This document shows, one piece after another, positions 25,261 to 34,679 of a DNA stretch of 64,000 nt (the stretch's first letter is position 1; the number at the start of each line of letters is the position of its first letter). Position numbers and translations under genes: made by a program. The stretch is from contig NZ_CP065856.1 in assembly GCF_016065055.1 (NCBI RefSeq), positions 2,417,836 to 2,481,835 of the forward strand. Direction: 5' to 3'. This DNA is from Halosimplex litoreum. Its GTDB lineage: Archaea > Halobacteriota > Halobacteria > Halobacteriales > Haloarculaceae. The notes under the pieces were generated by a model. It was not told the origin of the DNA, did not search any database, and saw nothing but the letters and a program-made list of their open reading frames with translations.

Positions 25261-28200
25261 TCAGTCCGCGTTTCCATCGAAGAGGCCGCCGAACACCTTG
25301 CCCTCTGCCTTCCGGAGGTGCTGGTGGAAGGTGGGCGGGGAGACCTGTAGCGACTCGGCCACGTCCTCGCCGGAGGCGTCGCGGGGCCACTCGAAGAAGC
25401 CGGCGTGATACGCGGCTTCGAGCGTGGTCCGCTGGCGGTCGGTGAGTCCTTCCAGCAGCGACCGCGTCGGACGTGCGCGGGCGTCGTCCGTGGTCACTTG
25501 CTGGCGGCGGAGCATCTCCGCTTCGGGGTAGGCCTCGGTCACGGCGTCGATCACGCGGCGCACGTCCGTGTTCGGCGAGACGTGCAGCGCCATCCGGTAA
25601 TCGCCGTCCTCGACGACGGCTCCCTGGACGGAGCCGCCGAGCGACGCGAGCGTCGACAGGACGGGCGGTTCGACCATCCGGAGTTCGAAGCCGCGTTCGC
25701 CGTCGCGCTCGGCGTCGGCCTCCTGGAAGGACACGTCGGTCCAGTGGGGGTGGTGTTCGACGAGGTCGCCGAGCGTGCCGACCGCCTCGGGCGAGGTCGT
25801 CCCGTAGACGAGGAACTCGTCGTCGGCCACGGAGACGACGTGGTCGAACGAGAACCGCCCCTCGGGCTGCTCGGGGAGGTCGAGCACCTCGAAGAAGTCG
25901 GTGATCTGGAACTCGAGTTCGACCACCTCGTCCGAGAGCAGCGCCTGCTTGCGCTCGGCGGCGGCGATTGCGTGGCCGACGACCTCGCCGAGCTGGGCCA
26001 GAACGGCCCGCTCCTGGGCCTCGAAGGCGTCGGGGCGGCCGGCGTAGACGTTCAGGACGCCGTAGGTCGTCCCCTCGTGGACGATCGGGATCGCCGCCGA
26101 CGACCGGACGCCGTAGCTGTCGACGCGCTCGCGCCAGGGGTCGTGGCTGTCGCTGGTCTGGACGTCCTGGGTGACCTGCACCGCACCCGTGCGGAACGCG
26201 CGGCCGGTCGGGCCGCCGCTGCGCTCGTCGTCCGGGTCGACGGAGATCGTGATCCCGTCGAGGTACCCGTCGGTCCCGGCCTTCGCGCGCGCCTCGACGG
26301 TCCGGTCGGCAGTGTCGACCTCGCCGATCCAGGCGAACCGGTAGGAATCGGCCGCGGCGAGGTGTTCGCACACCGTCCGTTCGATCTCCTCGCGGGTCGA
26401 CTGGTCGACGACGGCGTCGGTGATCCCGTTGACGACCTCGTTGAGGCTGTTGAGCGCCGCCAACTGCTCGCGCTGGTGGACGAGCCGTTCCTCGTAGCGG
26501 TTGCGGTCGATCGCCGTCGCCAGCACCGTCGCGACCGACCGGACGAAGTTCACGTCCTGCCGGGACACACTCCCGGACTCGGTGTCGTGGGTTGCGAGGA
26601 TCCCCCACGGCCCCGCCGACGATTCGACCACCACGCTGATCCCCGAGCGAACGTCGTGGTCGCACAGCAGGTCCGGGCCGCCGAACCGGTTCTCGCTCCG
26701 CAGGTCCTCGACGACGACCGGGTCACCAGACCGGAGCGTGTACGCCGCCTGGGAACCCTCGGCGACCGCCGAGACGGTCGCCTCGCCGACGAGCCCCTCG
26801 TCCCACCCGACCCCCTGGCGGAGCAGCAGTTGCTCGCCGTCCTCGTCCAACTCGAGCACTTTGCAGTAGTCGTCCCCGAGCGTCGTCGCGACCTCCTCGA
26901 CCGCCTCGGCCATCAGCGCGTCCAGATCGCGCTCTTCGAGGGCGCGCTGGCCCAGGTCGGTGACGACCGCTTGCTGGCGGATCCGCCGCTGGAGTTCCCG
27001 CTCGCGTTCGAGGCGCTCGGAGATGTCCCGGACGACGCCACAGCGACCGGTGCCGTCGCCGTAGGGGAACGGCTCGAAGCGTGTCTCGACCGGGACGGCG
27101 GTGCCGTCCTCGCGGTGGAGCTCGAACTCGATGGTCGCCGCCTCGCGTTCGTCCGCCGCGACCGCTTCGGCCCGTTCCTCGACGACGGGCGCGTACTCTT
27201 CGTCGTAGATCGCCGACGCTTCCAGCCCCAGCAACTCCTCGCGGTCGTAGCGCAGCAGCTCGCAGAACGCCTCGTTGACGAGGACGAACCGCCCGTCGTC
27301 GTCGAGCGCGTAGATGCCGTCGTCGACCGTCTCGACGATCCGCTCGTACTGTTCGAGCTCGCGCTCGCGCTCCTTGCGCTCGGTGATGTCGCGGACGACG
27401 GCGATACGCTCGCGGCCCGAGTCGACCACCCCGTCCGGGCCCGCGTCGGCGTTCATCAGCGAGAAGGTCGCCTCGCCGATCCACGCCTCGCCGTCGGGGC
27501 CGGTCAGCGTCGCCTCCAGCGTCGCCGTCGCCCGCTCGTCGACCGCGAGGGCGTCTTCCAGCCGCTTCGCCGCGGCCATCGTCTCCTCGTCGACGACCGT
27601 CGAGACGTGGTCGCCGACCAGCGACTCGGGGTCACTGCCGACCATCGCCGCGTAGGTCTCGTTGACCTGCGTGAAGTGGCCGTCCTCGTCGACGGTGTAG
27701 ATGCCGTCGTCGACCGTCTCGACGATCCGCTCGTAGCGTTCGAGCTCCCGCTCGCGGGCCTTGCGCTCGGTCACGTCGCGGAAGTACACCGAGAGGCCGC
27801 TCTCGGAGGGGTGGGCCGACACCTCGAACCAGGCCTCGAGTGGCGCGAAGTACGCCTCGAAGGCGACCGACTCGCCGGTCTCCCGGGCGCGCTCGTAGTG
27901 CGTCTGGAAGGTCGACCCGACGGCCGCCGGAAAGGCGTCCCAGACGTTCCGACCGACGAGTTCGTGCCGGTCGCGGTCGAGGAGTTCCGCGGCCCGGTCG
28001 TTGACGTAGGTGAACCGCCACCGTTCGTCGAGCGCGTAGAACGCGTCGTCGATCCGTTCGAGCACCTCGTCGAGCTCGGATTCCAGGTCCGCTCGACGGC
28101 GTTCGAGCCGCTGGGCCTGCGTCTTGAGCTGGGTCACGTCCTCCGCGGAGACGACGACGCGAGAGACGCCGTCGTCGTCGGTCAGCGGGACGGCGTCGAT

Positions 28201-29526
28201 CGAGAGCCACCGCTCGCCGTGGTCCGGGAGGTCGAACCGACCGACCCAGTCTCTGACCGGCTCGCCCGTCCGGAGCGGCCGCTCGTAGGGCCGCTCGCCC
28301 GGCGGGACCGCCTCGCCGTCCTCGTCGAAGACGGTGCCCGCGGGGAGGGTGCCGGATTCGAGACTGGCCGAGGGCTCGATCCCGAGCAGTCGCCTGGTCC
28401 GGTCGTTCATCCTGACGGGCTCGCCGTCTCCGTCGAGGACGGCGACCCCGACCGGGATGGCGTCGAAGACCCGTTCGAGCAGGTCTCGCTCGCGCTGGAG
28501 CCGTCGCTCGAACTCGCGGCGCTCGGTCATGTCGCGGGTGACCTTCGCGAACCCCTCGACGTCGCCGTCGTCGTCGTAGATCGCCGTGAGCGTCACGTTC
28601 GCCCAGAAGCGCGTCCCGTCGGCTCGCACGCGCCAGCCCTCGTCCTCGATCCAGCCCCGCTCGGCCGCCGCCGCGAGGTTCCGCTCGGGGACCCCCGCCT
28701 CGCGGTCGGCCTCGGTGTAGAACGTCGAGACCTCCTCCCCGACGATCGCCTCGGCGTCGTACCCCTTCAGGCGTGTCGCGGCCGGGTTCCACGTTTGCAC
28801 GCGGCCGTCGGCGTCCAGGCGGAAGATCGCGTACTCCTCGACGGCGTCGACGAGCGACTCGAACTGGTCGCGCCGGTCGCGCCGAGTCAGCTCCGCCCGC
28901 TTGCGCTCGGTCACGTCCACGTACAGCTCCACCCGACCGCCCGCGTAGGCGCCCGACTCGATCGGCCGACTCCGGTGTTCGAGCCATCGCTCCTCGCGGC
29001 CGTCGGTGGGCGTGACGTGACACTTGAAGCGCTCCTCGCCGACGGCCTCGTCGTCCGTCGAGCGGACTCGGTCGGTGAACGCCTCGGCGTCTTCGACGAC
29101 CGGCGCGATCCGTTCCTCGAGCAGGGCCCGTTCGTCCCGACCGATCGCGTCCGCCCGGTCGAGCCCGAAGTAGCGCTCGACGGCGTCGTTGACCCACCGC
29201 ACCTCGCAGTCGGCGTCGAGGACGAGCACGCCCACGTCGACCGTCCGAAACACGTCGGTGACGAGCGACTCCGCCGCCGCCGGCCAGTCCGGCTCCGCGG
29301 CTTCGGTGACGACCGGATCCGGGATCCGCCACCACACGCGAGCGCTCGCCCCGACTTTCTTCGTCCGGAGGTGACCGGCCTCGACCAGCCGGTCGAGCCG
29401 GTCGTACGTGCTCCGCCGACCCAGATCGAGGCGGTCGGCGACCTCGCTCGTCGTCCGCGGCTCCCCGCCCCCGTCGAACGCCGCGAGCGTCTCCCGGAGA
29501 CTCTCTGTCAGCCCGTGCGATTCCAT
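25261..29526 (-). CDS. Giant multi-PAS/GAF sensor with HTH domains at both ends (Bat type)
   Basis: A 1,421-residue cytoplasmic regulator. An N-terminal winged helix (about residues 20-68; TSEVADRLDLGRRSTYDRLDRLVEAGHL) precedes six PAS domains at about 75-210, 215-340, 345-470, 480-605, 610-740 and 745-870. Each PAS ends in a DVTERK- or DITER-type motif. Two GAF domains follow (about 875-1035 and 1050-1210), the second with YRFAWIGEVDTADR. A Bat domain comes next, and last an HTH_10 (LTDRQRTTLEAAYHAGFFEWPR, PPTFHQHLRKAEG). There is no kinase core, so ligand or redox signals probably act directly on DNA binding. ATG at 29526 (MESHG) or 29532. Targets unknown. Confidence 0.92.
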   Translation of the reverse strand: MESHGLTESLRETLAAFDGGGEPRTTSEVADRLDLGRRSTYDRLDRLVEAGHLRTKKVGASARVWWRIPDPVVTEAAEPDWPAAAESLVTDVFRTVDVGVLVLDADCEVRWVNDAVERYFGLDRADAIGRDERALLEERIAPVVEDAEAFTDRVRSTDDEAVGEERFKCHVTPTDGREERWLEHRSRPIESGAYAGGRVELYVDVTERKRAELTRRDRRDQFESLVDAVEEYAIFRLDADGRVQTWNPAATRLKGYDAEAIVGEEVSTFYTEADREAGVPERNLAAAAERGWIEDEGWRVRADGTRFWANVTLTAIYDDDGDVEGFAKVTRDMTERREFERRLQRERDLLERVFDAIPVGVAVLDGDGEPVRMNDRTRRLLGIEPSASLESGTLPAGTVFDEDGEAVPPGERPYERPLRTGEPVRDWVGRFDLPDHGERWLSIDAVPLTDDDGVSRVVVSAEDVTQLKTQAQRLERRRADLESELDEVLERIDDAFYALDERWRFTYVNDRAAELLDRDRHELVGRNVWDAFPAAVGSTFQTHYERARETGESVAFEAYFAPLEAWFEVSAHPSESGLSVYFRDVTERKARERELERYERIVETVDDGIYTVDEDGHFTQVNETYAAMVGSDPESLVGDHVSTVVDEETMAAAKRLEDALAVDERATATLEATLTGPDGEAWIGEATFSLMNADAGPDGVVDSGRERIAVVRDITERKERERELEQYERIVETVDDGIYALDDDGRFVLVNEAFCELLRYDREELLGLEASAIYDEEYAPVVEERAEAVAADEREAATIEFELHREDGTAVPVETRFEPFPYGDGTGRCGVVRDISERLERERELQRRIRQQAVVTDLGQRALEERDLDALMAEAVEEVATTLGDDYCKVLELDEDGEQLLLRQGVGWDEGLVGEATVSAVAEGSQAAYTLRSGDPVVVEDLRSENRFGGPDLLCDHDVRSGISVVVESSAGPWGILATHDTESGSVSRQDVNFVRSVATVLATAIDRNRYEERLVHQREQLAALNSLNEVVNGITDAVVDQSTREEIERTVCEHLAAADSYRFAWIGEVDTADRTVEARAKAGTDGYLDGITISVDPDDERSGGPTGRAFRTGAVQVTQDVQTSDSHDPWRERVDSYGVRSSAAIPIVHEGTTYGVLNVYAGRPDAFEAQERAVLAQLGEVVGHAIAAAERKQALLSDEVVELEFQITDFFEVLDLPEQPEGRFSFDHVVSVADDEFLVYGTTSPEAVGTLGDLVEHHPHWTDVSFQEADAERDGERGFELRMVEPPVLSTLASLGGSVQGAVVEDGDYRMALHVSPNTDVRRVIDAVTEAYPEAEMLRRQQVTTDDARARPTRSLLEGLTDRQRTTLEAAYHAGFFEWPRDASGEDVAESLQVSPPTFHQHLRKAEGKVFGGLFDGNAD

Positions 29527-29752
29527 TACCACATCGAGGGTCGGCCACCACTACAACCTTCCGCCGGCGGAGCCGCCGACCGATCGCGACGGATCAGTAG
29601 CCGATCCGTATCGCGATATCGAACGAAACTACGCCGCCGGTGGCCCTGACAGCGTCGCTCCCCCATCCGCGGAGTGGCGGACCTAATTACTTCTAGCGAT
29701 CCCTTACCGGGGCGGGAGGAGTCGGTACTGGTACGCCCGACGGAGACCACAG

Positions 29753-30091
29753 ATGTCCCAGCCCACACCCCAAACGACGGACGACGACCGAGCCGTGATC
29801 GACCTCTGCGCAGACGAGCGCCACGACCTCTTGGCGGTCGAGCGGCGCCGCGTGGTCCTCGAGGCGCTCGTGGACCGCGAGGAGCCGGTCGCACTCGCGG
29901 ACCTCGCAGAGTGGGTCGCCGCCCGCGAGACGGATGCGGCGACTCCGGGCGAAGACGCGACCGAACGGGTCGCCGTCTCGCTTCACCACGTCCACCTGCC
30001 GCGGATGGATGACCTGGGTGTGCTCGACTACGACGTCGCCACGAATCGCGTCGAAGCCGCCGACGACCTCGCCGTCTCTCGGTCGTCGTGA
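29753..30091 (+). CDS. DUF7344-type haloarchaeal HTH protein
   Basis: A 112-residue acidic protein. The pattern RRRVVLEALVDREEPVALADLAEWVAARE, then VAVSLHHVHLPRMDDLGVLDYD, is that of the winged-helix DUF7344 domain common in haloarchaea, a presumed transcription regulator. It is divergent from the giant Bat sensor, 226 bp apart, so the two may share control. The role is otherwise unknown. Confidence 0.8.
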   Translation: MSQPTPQTTDDDRAVIDLCADERHDLLAVERRRVVLEALVDREEPVALADLAEWVAARETDAATPGEDATERVAVSLHHVHLPRMDDLGVLDYDVATNRVEAADDLAVSRSS

Positions 30092-30146
30092 ACCCGCCGG
30101 CGTCGCCCACGCTCGGCACTCAGTCGGAAGCAAACCGCCGCGACCC

Positions 30147-30278
30147 GTGACGGCGCTCTGCCCGAACTACGGGAGGGCCGGCGTCGAACACACCGACAGG
30201 TGCCACGGGAGCGAGAGCGCGGTCACACTGGCGGTTTCCTGTCCGGAGTGTGGCCACGACTGGACGGTCTCGCCGTAG
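30147..30278 (+). CDS. Possible micro-protein with zinc-ribbon ends
   Basis: A 43-residue frame from GTG 30147 with ALCPNYG near the start, Cys in DRCHG and a C-terminal SCPECGHDW motif. The CPxC pair and spacing resemble haloarchaeal mini zinc ribbons, although the first knuckle has CPNY instead of CPxC. It follows the DUF7344 gene by 55 bp. Support is limited to this motif. Confidence 0.35.
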   Translation: MTALCPNYGRAGVEHTDRCHGSESAVTLAVSCPECGHDWTVSP

Positions 30279-30508
30279 GCGTTCCGCGCGTCCAACGGCG
30301 GTCACGTCAGTCCTGCGCCGATCCGTACGCTTATCGGGACAGCCACCTACGACCCACGCGAGAACACAGTGACCGTCGCCACCAGTCCCGACTGGGACGC
30401 TTCTCGACCCCGGTGTCGACACCCCGCGTTCGGACCCGACGGACCGCCGAGTCCGTCGCTCGCGGGCGAACTGCGGCGACGAGACCGCACGGGCGGGATC
30501 GCGGCCAG

Positions 30509-32683
30509 ATGAAGTCGCTGGAACGCGACCTGGGCCTCCCCACGGTACTCGCGATCAGCATCGGCGCGATGATCGGGAGCGGTATCTTCATCCTCCCGGC
30601 GCTGGCGCTGGAGACCGCGGGGCCGTCGGTCGTGCTCGCGTACCTGCTGGCGGGCGTGCTCGTGCTGCCGGCCGCCCTCTCGAAGTCGGAGATGGCGACG
30701 GCGATGCCCGAGGCCGGCGGGACGTACATCTACATCGAGCGCGGGATGGGGCCGCTGCTCGGAACGATCGCCGGCGTCGGGACGTGGTTCTCCCTGGCGT
30801 TCAAGGGCGGGTTGGCCCTGGTCGGTGGCGTCCCCTACTTGCTGATCGCCTTCGACCTGCCGGTCAAGCCCGTCGCGCTCGCGCTCGCGGCCCTGCTCAT
30901 TCTCGTCAACCTCTTCGGGGCGAAACAGACCGGCCGCCTGCAGGTCGTCATCGTGACGATCATGCTCGCGGCGCTGTCGTGGTTCGTCCTCGGGAGCGCG
31001 CCGAGCGTCCAGCAGGCGAACTTCGAGCCGTTCTTGACGGACGGCGCGGGCGGGCTGCTGGCCGCGACCGGGCTCGTGTTCGTCTCCTACGCCGGCGTGA
31101 CGAAGGTCGCCAGTATCGCCGAGGAGGTCGAGAACCCGGACCGGAACATCCCGCTGGGCATCCTGGGGTCGCTCGGGTTCACGACGCTGTTGTACGTGCT
31201 GATCGTCGCGATCATGGTCGGCGTCACCGACGCGGGCGTGGTCGCCGACTCGAACGTTCCCGTGGCCGACGCCGCCCGGGTAACGGTCGGCACGCTCGGC
31301 GTCGGCGCGGTCGTCGTCGCGGCCGTCCTCGCCCTGGTTTCGACGGCCAACGCCGGCATCCTCTCCTCGTCGCGATACCCCTTCGCGATGGCGCGCGACG
31401 GCCTGGTCCCCGAGTCGCTGGCCGCCGTCAGCGAGCGCTTCGGGACGCCCGCGACCTCGATCACGCTCACCGGCGCGGTGTTGCTCGCGCTGATCGCCTT
31501 CGTCCCGATCCGCGAGATCGCCAAGCTCGCCAGCGCCTTCCAGATCCTCGTGTTCATCCTGATCAACGTCACCATCGTCGCCTTCCGCAAGGGAAAGGCC
31601 GACTACGACCCCAGCTTCGAGTCGCCGCTGTACCCGTGGACGCAGGTGTTCGGCGTCCTCGGTGGGCTCGTGCTCATCACGCAGATGGGAGGAACGGCGA
31701 TCCTGGGCGCGGTCGTCATCACGGTCGGGAGCGCCGTGTGGTACGCCGCCTACGCCCGCCCGCGGGTCCAGCGCGAGGGCGCGGCGACGGACGTGGTCCG
31801 CCGCCGGGTCGGCGAGGACGTCCTCGCCGAGACCGAGGACGCCATGACCGGCGAGACCTACGAGGTCCTCGTCGCGCTCACCTCGGAGGTGTCTCGCGAG
31901 CGCGAGGCGGCACTGTTGCGGATGGCCGCCGACGTCGTCCGGCCTCACGACGGTCGGGTCGTCGTCGTCTGGTTCGAGGAGGTGCCCGACCAGGCGCCCC
32001 TGGAGACCGCGACCGAGACCCAATCGCCCGCGGAGGTCCGCTTCGAGGAGCAGACCGACGACCTCGCGGTCGACCTCGACGTCGACGTCGACGTGGGCGA
32101 GATCGTCAGCCACGACACGAAACACGCGATCGTCAACTTCGCCGAGCACCGCCGCGTCGACACGGTCCTCGCAGAGCACGAGCGGCTCCGCTTGCGGTCG
32201 CGCCTCGTCGGCGACCCCATCGACTGGGTGGTTCGCCACGCCCCCTGTGACGTGTTGCTCGTCCACGACGAGGGGTACGACCGGCCCGAACTGATCGAAC
32301 TCGTCGGCGACGGGGGGCCGTTCGACCCCGACCAGGTCGCCGTCACCGAAGCGATCGCGACCCAGAACGGCAGCGAGGTGTGTCTCGGCTACCCCGAGAC
32401 CGACGACAGCCCCGCGCAGCGCGAGCGGACCATCGAGGAGTACCGCGAGCGGCTGGCCGAACTGCTGTCGGTCCCGGTCCGGACGCCCTCCGACCCGGCC
32501 ACCGACGGCGGCTCCGACCGGCCCGACCTCAGGATCCGGCGGGGCGCCGACCACCGGCTCCGGGGCGCGCTGTTCGACCGCGAGCAGACCCGGCCGCCGA
32601 CCTGCACGGAGATAACGGTGTACTCCCACGAGTCGGCACAGCCCGGACTCGTCCGTCGGTTCTTCGAACGGGTCGTCTTCTGA
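30509..32683 (+). CDS. APC-superfamily amino-acid permease with C-terminal universal-stress domains
   Basis: A 724-residue protein. Residues 1-430 form about twelve membrane helices with the APC signature ISIGAMIGSGIFILPA at helix 1 and EEVENPDRNIPLGIL later, as in amino-acid/polyamine transporters. From about 443 to the end are two soluble UspA-like domains (YEVLVALTSEVSREREAALLRMAADVV onward; VRHAPCDVLLVHDEGYD ends the first), likely regulatory nucleotide-binding modules in the cytoplasm. ATG at 30509. A TATA-like CTTATC near 30331 would leave a leader of roughly 150 nt; no closer box is seen. It is convergent with the FNT gene. Transported substrate unknown. Confidence 0.92.
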   Translation: MKSLERDLGLPTVLAISIGAMIGSGIFILPALALETAGPSVVLAYLLAGVLVLPAALSKSEMATAMPEAGGTYIYIERGMGPLLGTIAGVGTWFSLAFKGGLALVGGVPYLLIAFDLPVKPVALALAALLILVNLFGAKQTGRLQVVIVTIMLAALSWFVLGSAPSVQQANFEPFLTDGAGGLLAATGLVFVSYAGVTKVASIAEEVENPDRNIPLGILGSLGFTTLLYVLIVAIMVGVTDAGVVADSNVPVADAARVTVGTLGVGAVVVAAVLALVSTANAGILSSSRYPFAMARDGLVPESLAAVSERFGTPATSITLTGAVLLALIAFVPIREIAKLASAFQILVFILINVTIVAFRKGKADYDPSFESPLYPWTQVFGVLGGLVLITQMGGTAILGAVVITVGSAVWYAAYARPRVQREGAATDVVRRRVGEDVLAETEDAMTGETYEVLVALTSEVSREREAALLRMAADVVRPHDGRVVVVWFEEVPDQAPLETATETQSPAEVRFEEQTDDLAVDLDVDVDVGEIVSHDTKHAIVNFAEHRRVDTVLAEHERLRLRSRLVGDPIDWVVRHAPCDVLLVHDEGYDRPELIELVGDGGPFDPDQVAVTEAIATQNGSEVCLGYPETDDSPAQRERTIEEYRERLAELLSVPVRTPSDPATDGGSDRPDLRIRRGADHRLRGALFDREQTRPPTCTEITVYSHESAQPGLVRRFFERVVF

Positions 32684-32710
32684 GCGGGGCCGTTCGGTCG
32701 CCCCGTCGCC

Positions 32711-34537
32711 TCACCTGTCCGACCCTTCGCCGCTCTTGTCCCGTCGCCCGCTCCCGAACAGCCGGTCGACCAGCGGCCGGTCGGTGGGTCGTTCGGCGAA
32801 CAGCACGGACGCGTCGACGTCGTTGACCACGTCGAGATGCAGCGAGTCGGTGACGAGCCGCGAGATCATCCCCCGCTCGGTCGCCCCGAGCAACACCATC
32901 GTGTGGTCGTCGGCCGCCGCCTCGATCGCCGCCTCGATGTCCCCGGAGTCGTCGACGATCGCGGCCGCGTCGCCCAGGTCGTGCGCCGCGCCCCACCGCT
33001 CGAGGAACCGCTGGCCCGCCTCGCGTTCGTCGGGGCCGTCGACGACGTGCAGTAGCGACACCTCGGCCCCGGCGTCCGTCCGGAGGGCGCGTGCGACCTC
33101 GGCGCTGAGGTCCGAGTCCGGGCCGCCCGCGGTGGGCAGCAACACCCGCGAGCAGTCCAGTCCGCGGTCCTTGACGACGAGGAAGTCACAGGGCAGGCGG
33201 TTGGTCAGCTCGTCCAGCGGGCGCTCGGCGCGGGCGGCGTTCCACAGGCGACCCTGTCCCCAGCCCATCAACGCCAGGTCCGGGCGGGTGCGCCGCGCCC
33301 GGTCGAACACCTCCTCGAACGACCGCGAGGAGACGATGGTCGACGTCTCGAAGGCCACGTCCTCGCGGTCGACCTGCTGTTCCAGATCCGCCATGAGCCG
33401 CTCGGACTCCCGGGTGATCCGGGTGCGGTCGCCGTCGTCGAGCGGACGATTCGACGGTGCCTGGACGATGTGGAGCGCGTGGACGGTGCCTTTCTCGCGC
33501 GTGCTCGCCAGTGCACAGGCGAACTCGACCAGCCGGGTCTCGGTCCGCGGGTTCGCGATCGGGACGAGGATCCGGTAGGAGTCGGGGTCGCGGACGAACT
33601 CCTCCAGCGTGTCGACCAGCGGCACGTACGACCGCCCGGCGAGGTTGCCCAGCAGCATCTCCCGGACCGACAGCCGTCGGACGTTCTCGAACTGCTCGAT
33701 CTCCAGGCGGCGCTCGCTGGTCTGGTAGTAGTTGACGACCGTGACCAGCAGGATGCCGCCCAGCGTGTTGCCCAGCAGGACGGGGATCACGAACTCGGTG
33801 AGCCCGACGACCAGCGCGAGGTCGCCGGCCAGCATCGTGTACACCACCTCGGTGAAGGAGACGACGACGTGGAAGAGGTTGCCCAGCGGGATCGCCAAAA
33901 ACGCCATGTAGACGACGGCGATCCGGGAGATGGTGTCCCGAGCTGCGAAGTCCATCCAGACGACGCCGGCGACGATCAGCCCGGCGAAGGCGGCCTTGAA
34001 AAAGAGGGCGGTGACCGGCGTCTCGACGCCGTTCTGTGCGAGTCCGAGGGCGTACTCCGCGGCGGCCGGCTCGAAGACGCCGCCGTAGGCGAGCACGACC
34101 GCGCCGACGGCGCCGCCGGCGAAGTTGCCCGCGAGGACGATCAGCCAGTGGCGCACCAGCGCCGGGAGGCTGGCCAGCCGCTCAAGGGTCAGCGCGACCG
34201 GCGGCAGCGTGTTCTCGGTGTAGAGCTGGTAGCCGCCGATGATGATGTAGACGAATCCGAGCGGGTAGAGCAACACGGCCAGCACCGGCGACTCGGTCGA
34301 CGCCGACAGCGAGGCGTACAACAGGAAGGTGATCGTGATCGCGAACCCACCGGCGACGCCGCTGAAGAACAGCTCGCGGAAGCCGGACGTGATCTCGTGG
34401 TCGGCGTCGGCGACGATCCGCTGGAACACTTCGTCCGAGGAGAACCGACCGGGCACGACCTCGCCCGTCTCGGGGACGCTCTCCTCGGACTCCGTCTTGC
34501 GGCTCGTCGGCGACTCGGGGTCGGCGTCGGCCATCAC
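32711..34537 (-). CDS. Formate/nitrite transporter-family channel fused to two UspA domains
   Basis: A 608-residue protein. After a polar N-terminus, six membrane helices at about 55-290 carry FNT features (FRELFFSGVAGGFAITITFLLY, GNFAGGAVGAVVLAYGG, IPLGNLFHVVVSFTEVVY, LGNTLGGILLVTVVNYY). These pentameric channels pass formate, nitrite or similar monovalent anions. Residues about 325-465 and 466-590 are two UspA domains (YRILVPIANPRTETRLVEFACALA; SRVLLPTAGGPDSDLSAEVARAL with a GATERG loop), probably sensing ATP or AMP. ATG at 34537; MADAD at 34534 is equivalent. The gene is divergent from the antiporter and convergent with the permease. Confidence 0.92.
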   Translation of the reverse strand: MMADADPESPTSRKTESEESVPETGEVVPGRFSSDEVFQRIVADADHEITSGFRELFFSGVAGGFAITITFLLYASLSASTESPVLAVLLYPLGFVYIIIGGYQLYTENTLPPVALTLERLASLPALVRHWLIVLAGNFAGGAVGAVVLAYGGVFEPAAAEYALGLAQNGVETPVTALFFKAAFAGLIVAGVVWMDFAARDTISRIAVVYMAFLAIPLGNLFHVVVSFTEVVYTMLAGDLALVVGLTEFVIPVLLGNTLGGILLVTVVNYYQTSERRLEIEQFENVRRLSVREMLLGNLAGRSYVPLVDTLEEFVRDPDSYRILVPIANPRTETRLVEFACALASTREKGTVHALHIVQAPSNRPLDDGDRTRITRESERLMADLEQQVDREDVAFETSTIVSSRSFEEVFDRARRTRPDLALMGWGQGRLWNAARAERPLDELTNRLPCDFLVVKDRGLDCSRVLLPTAGGPDSDLSAEVARALRTDAGAEVSLLHVVDGPDEREAGQRFLERWGAAHDLGDAAAIVDDSGDIEAAIEAAADDHTMVLLGATERGMISRLVTDSLHLDVVNDVDASVLFAERPTDRPLVDRLFGSGRRDKSGEGSDR

Positions 34538-34648
34538 TCACACGGCCAGGGCCGACGGCAAAGAGGTTTGTCTCTCCGCGGAGCGACGCCCCGACCGCTC
34601 GGAGGGTCGAGACGGCCCGACGGACGGGGGCGCGGCCAGTGGATGTGC

Positions 34649-34654
34649 TTTTAT
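34649..34654 (+). promoter_or_regulatory. TATA box of the Na+/H+ antiporter gene
   Basis: TTTTAT, about 28 bp upstream of ATG 34680, consistent with leaderless transcription. It lies between the divergent FNT and antiporter genes. Confidence 0.6.
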
Positions 34655-34679
34655 GTACGGCAACCGACAGCGGAGACGA

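Noticed and set aside
25405-29649. A plus-strand open frame of about 1,400 codons opposite the giant Bat sensor
   Set aside because: It is the exact antisense shadow of a recognised PAS/GAF gene and consists of Val/Asp/Arg-rich low-complexity sequence.
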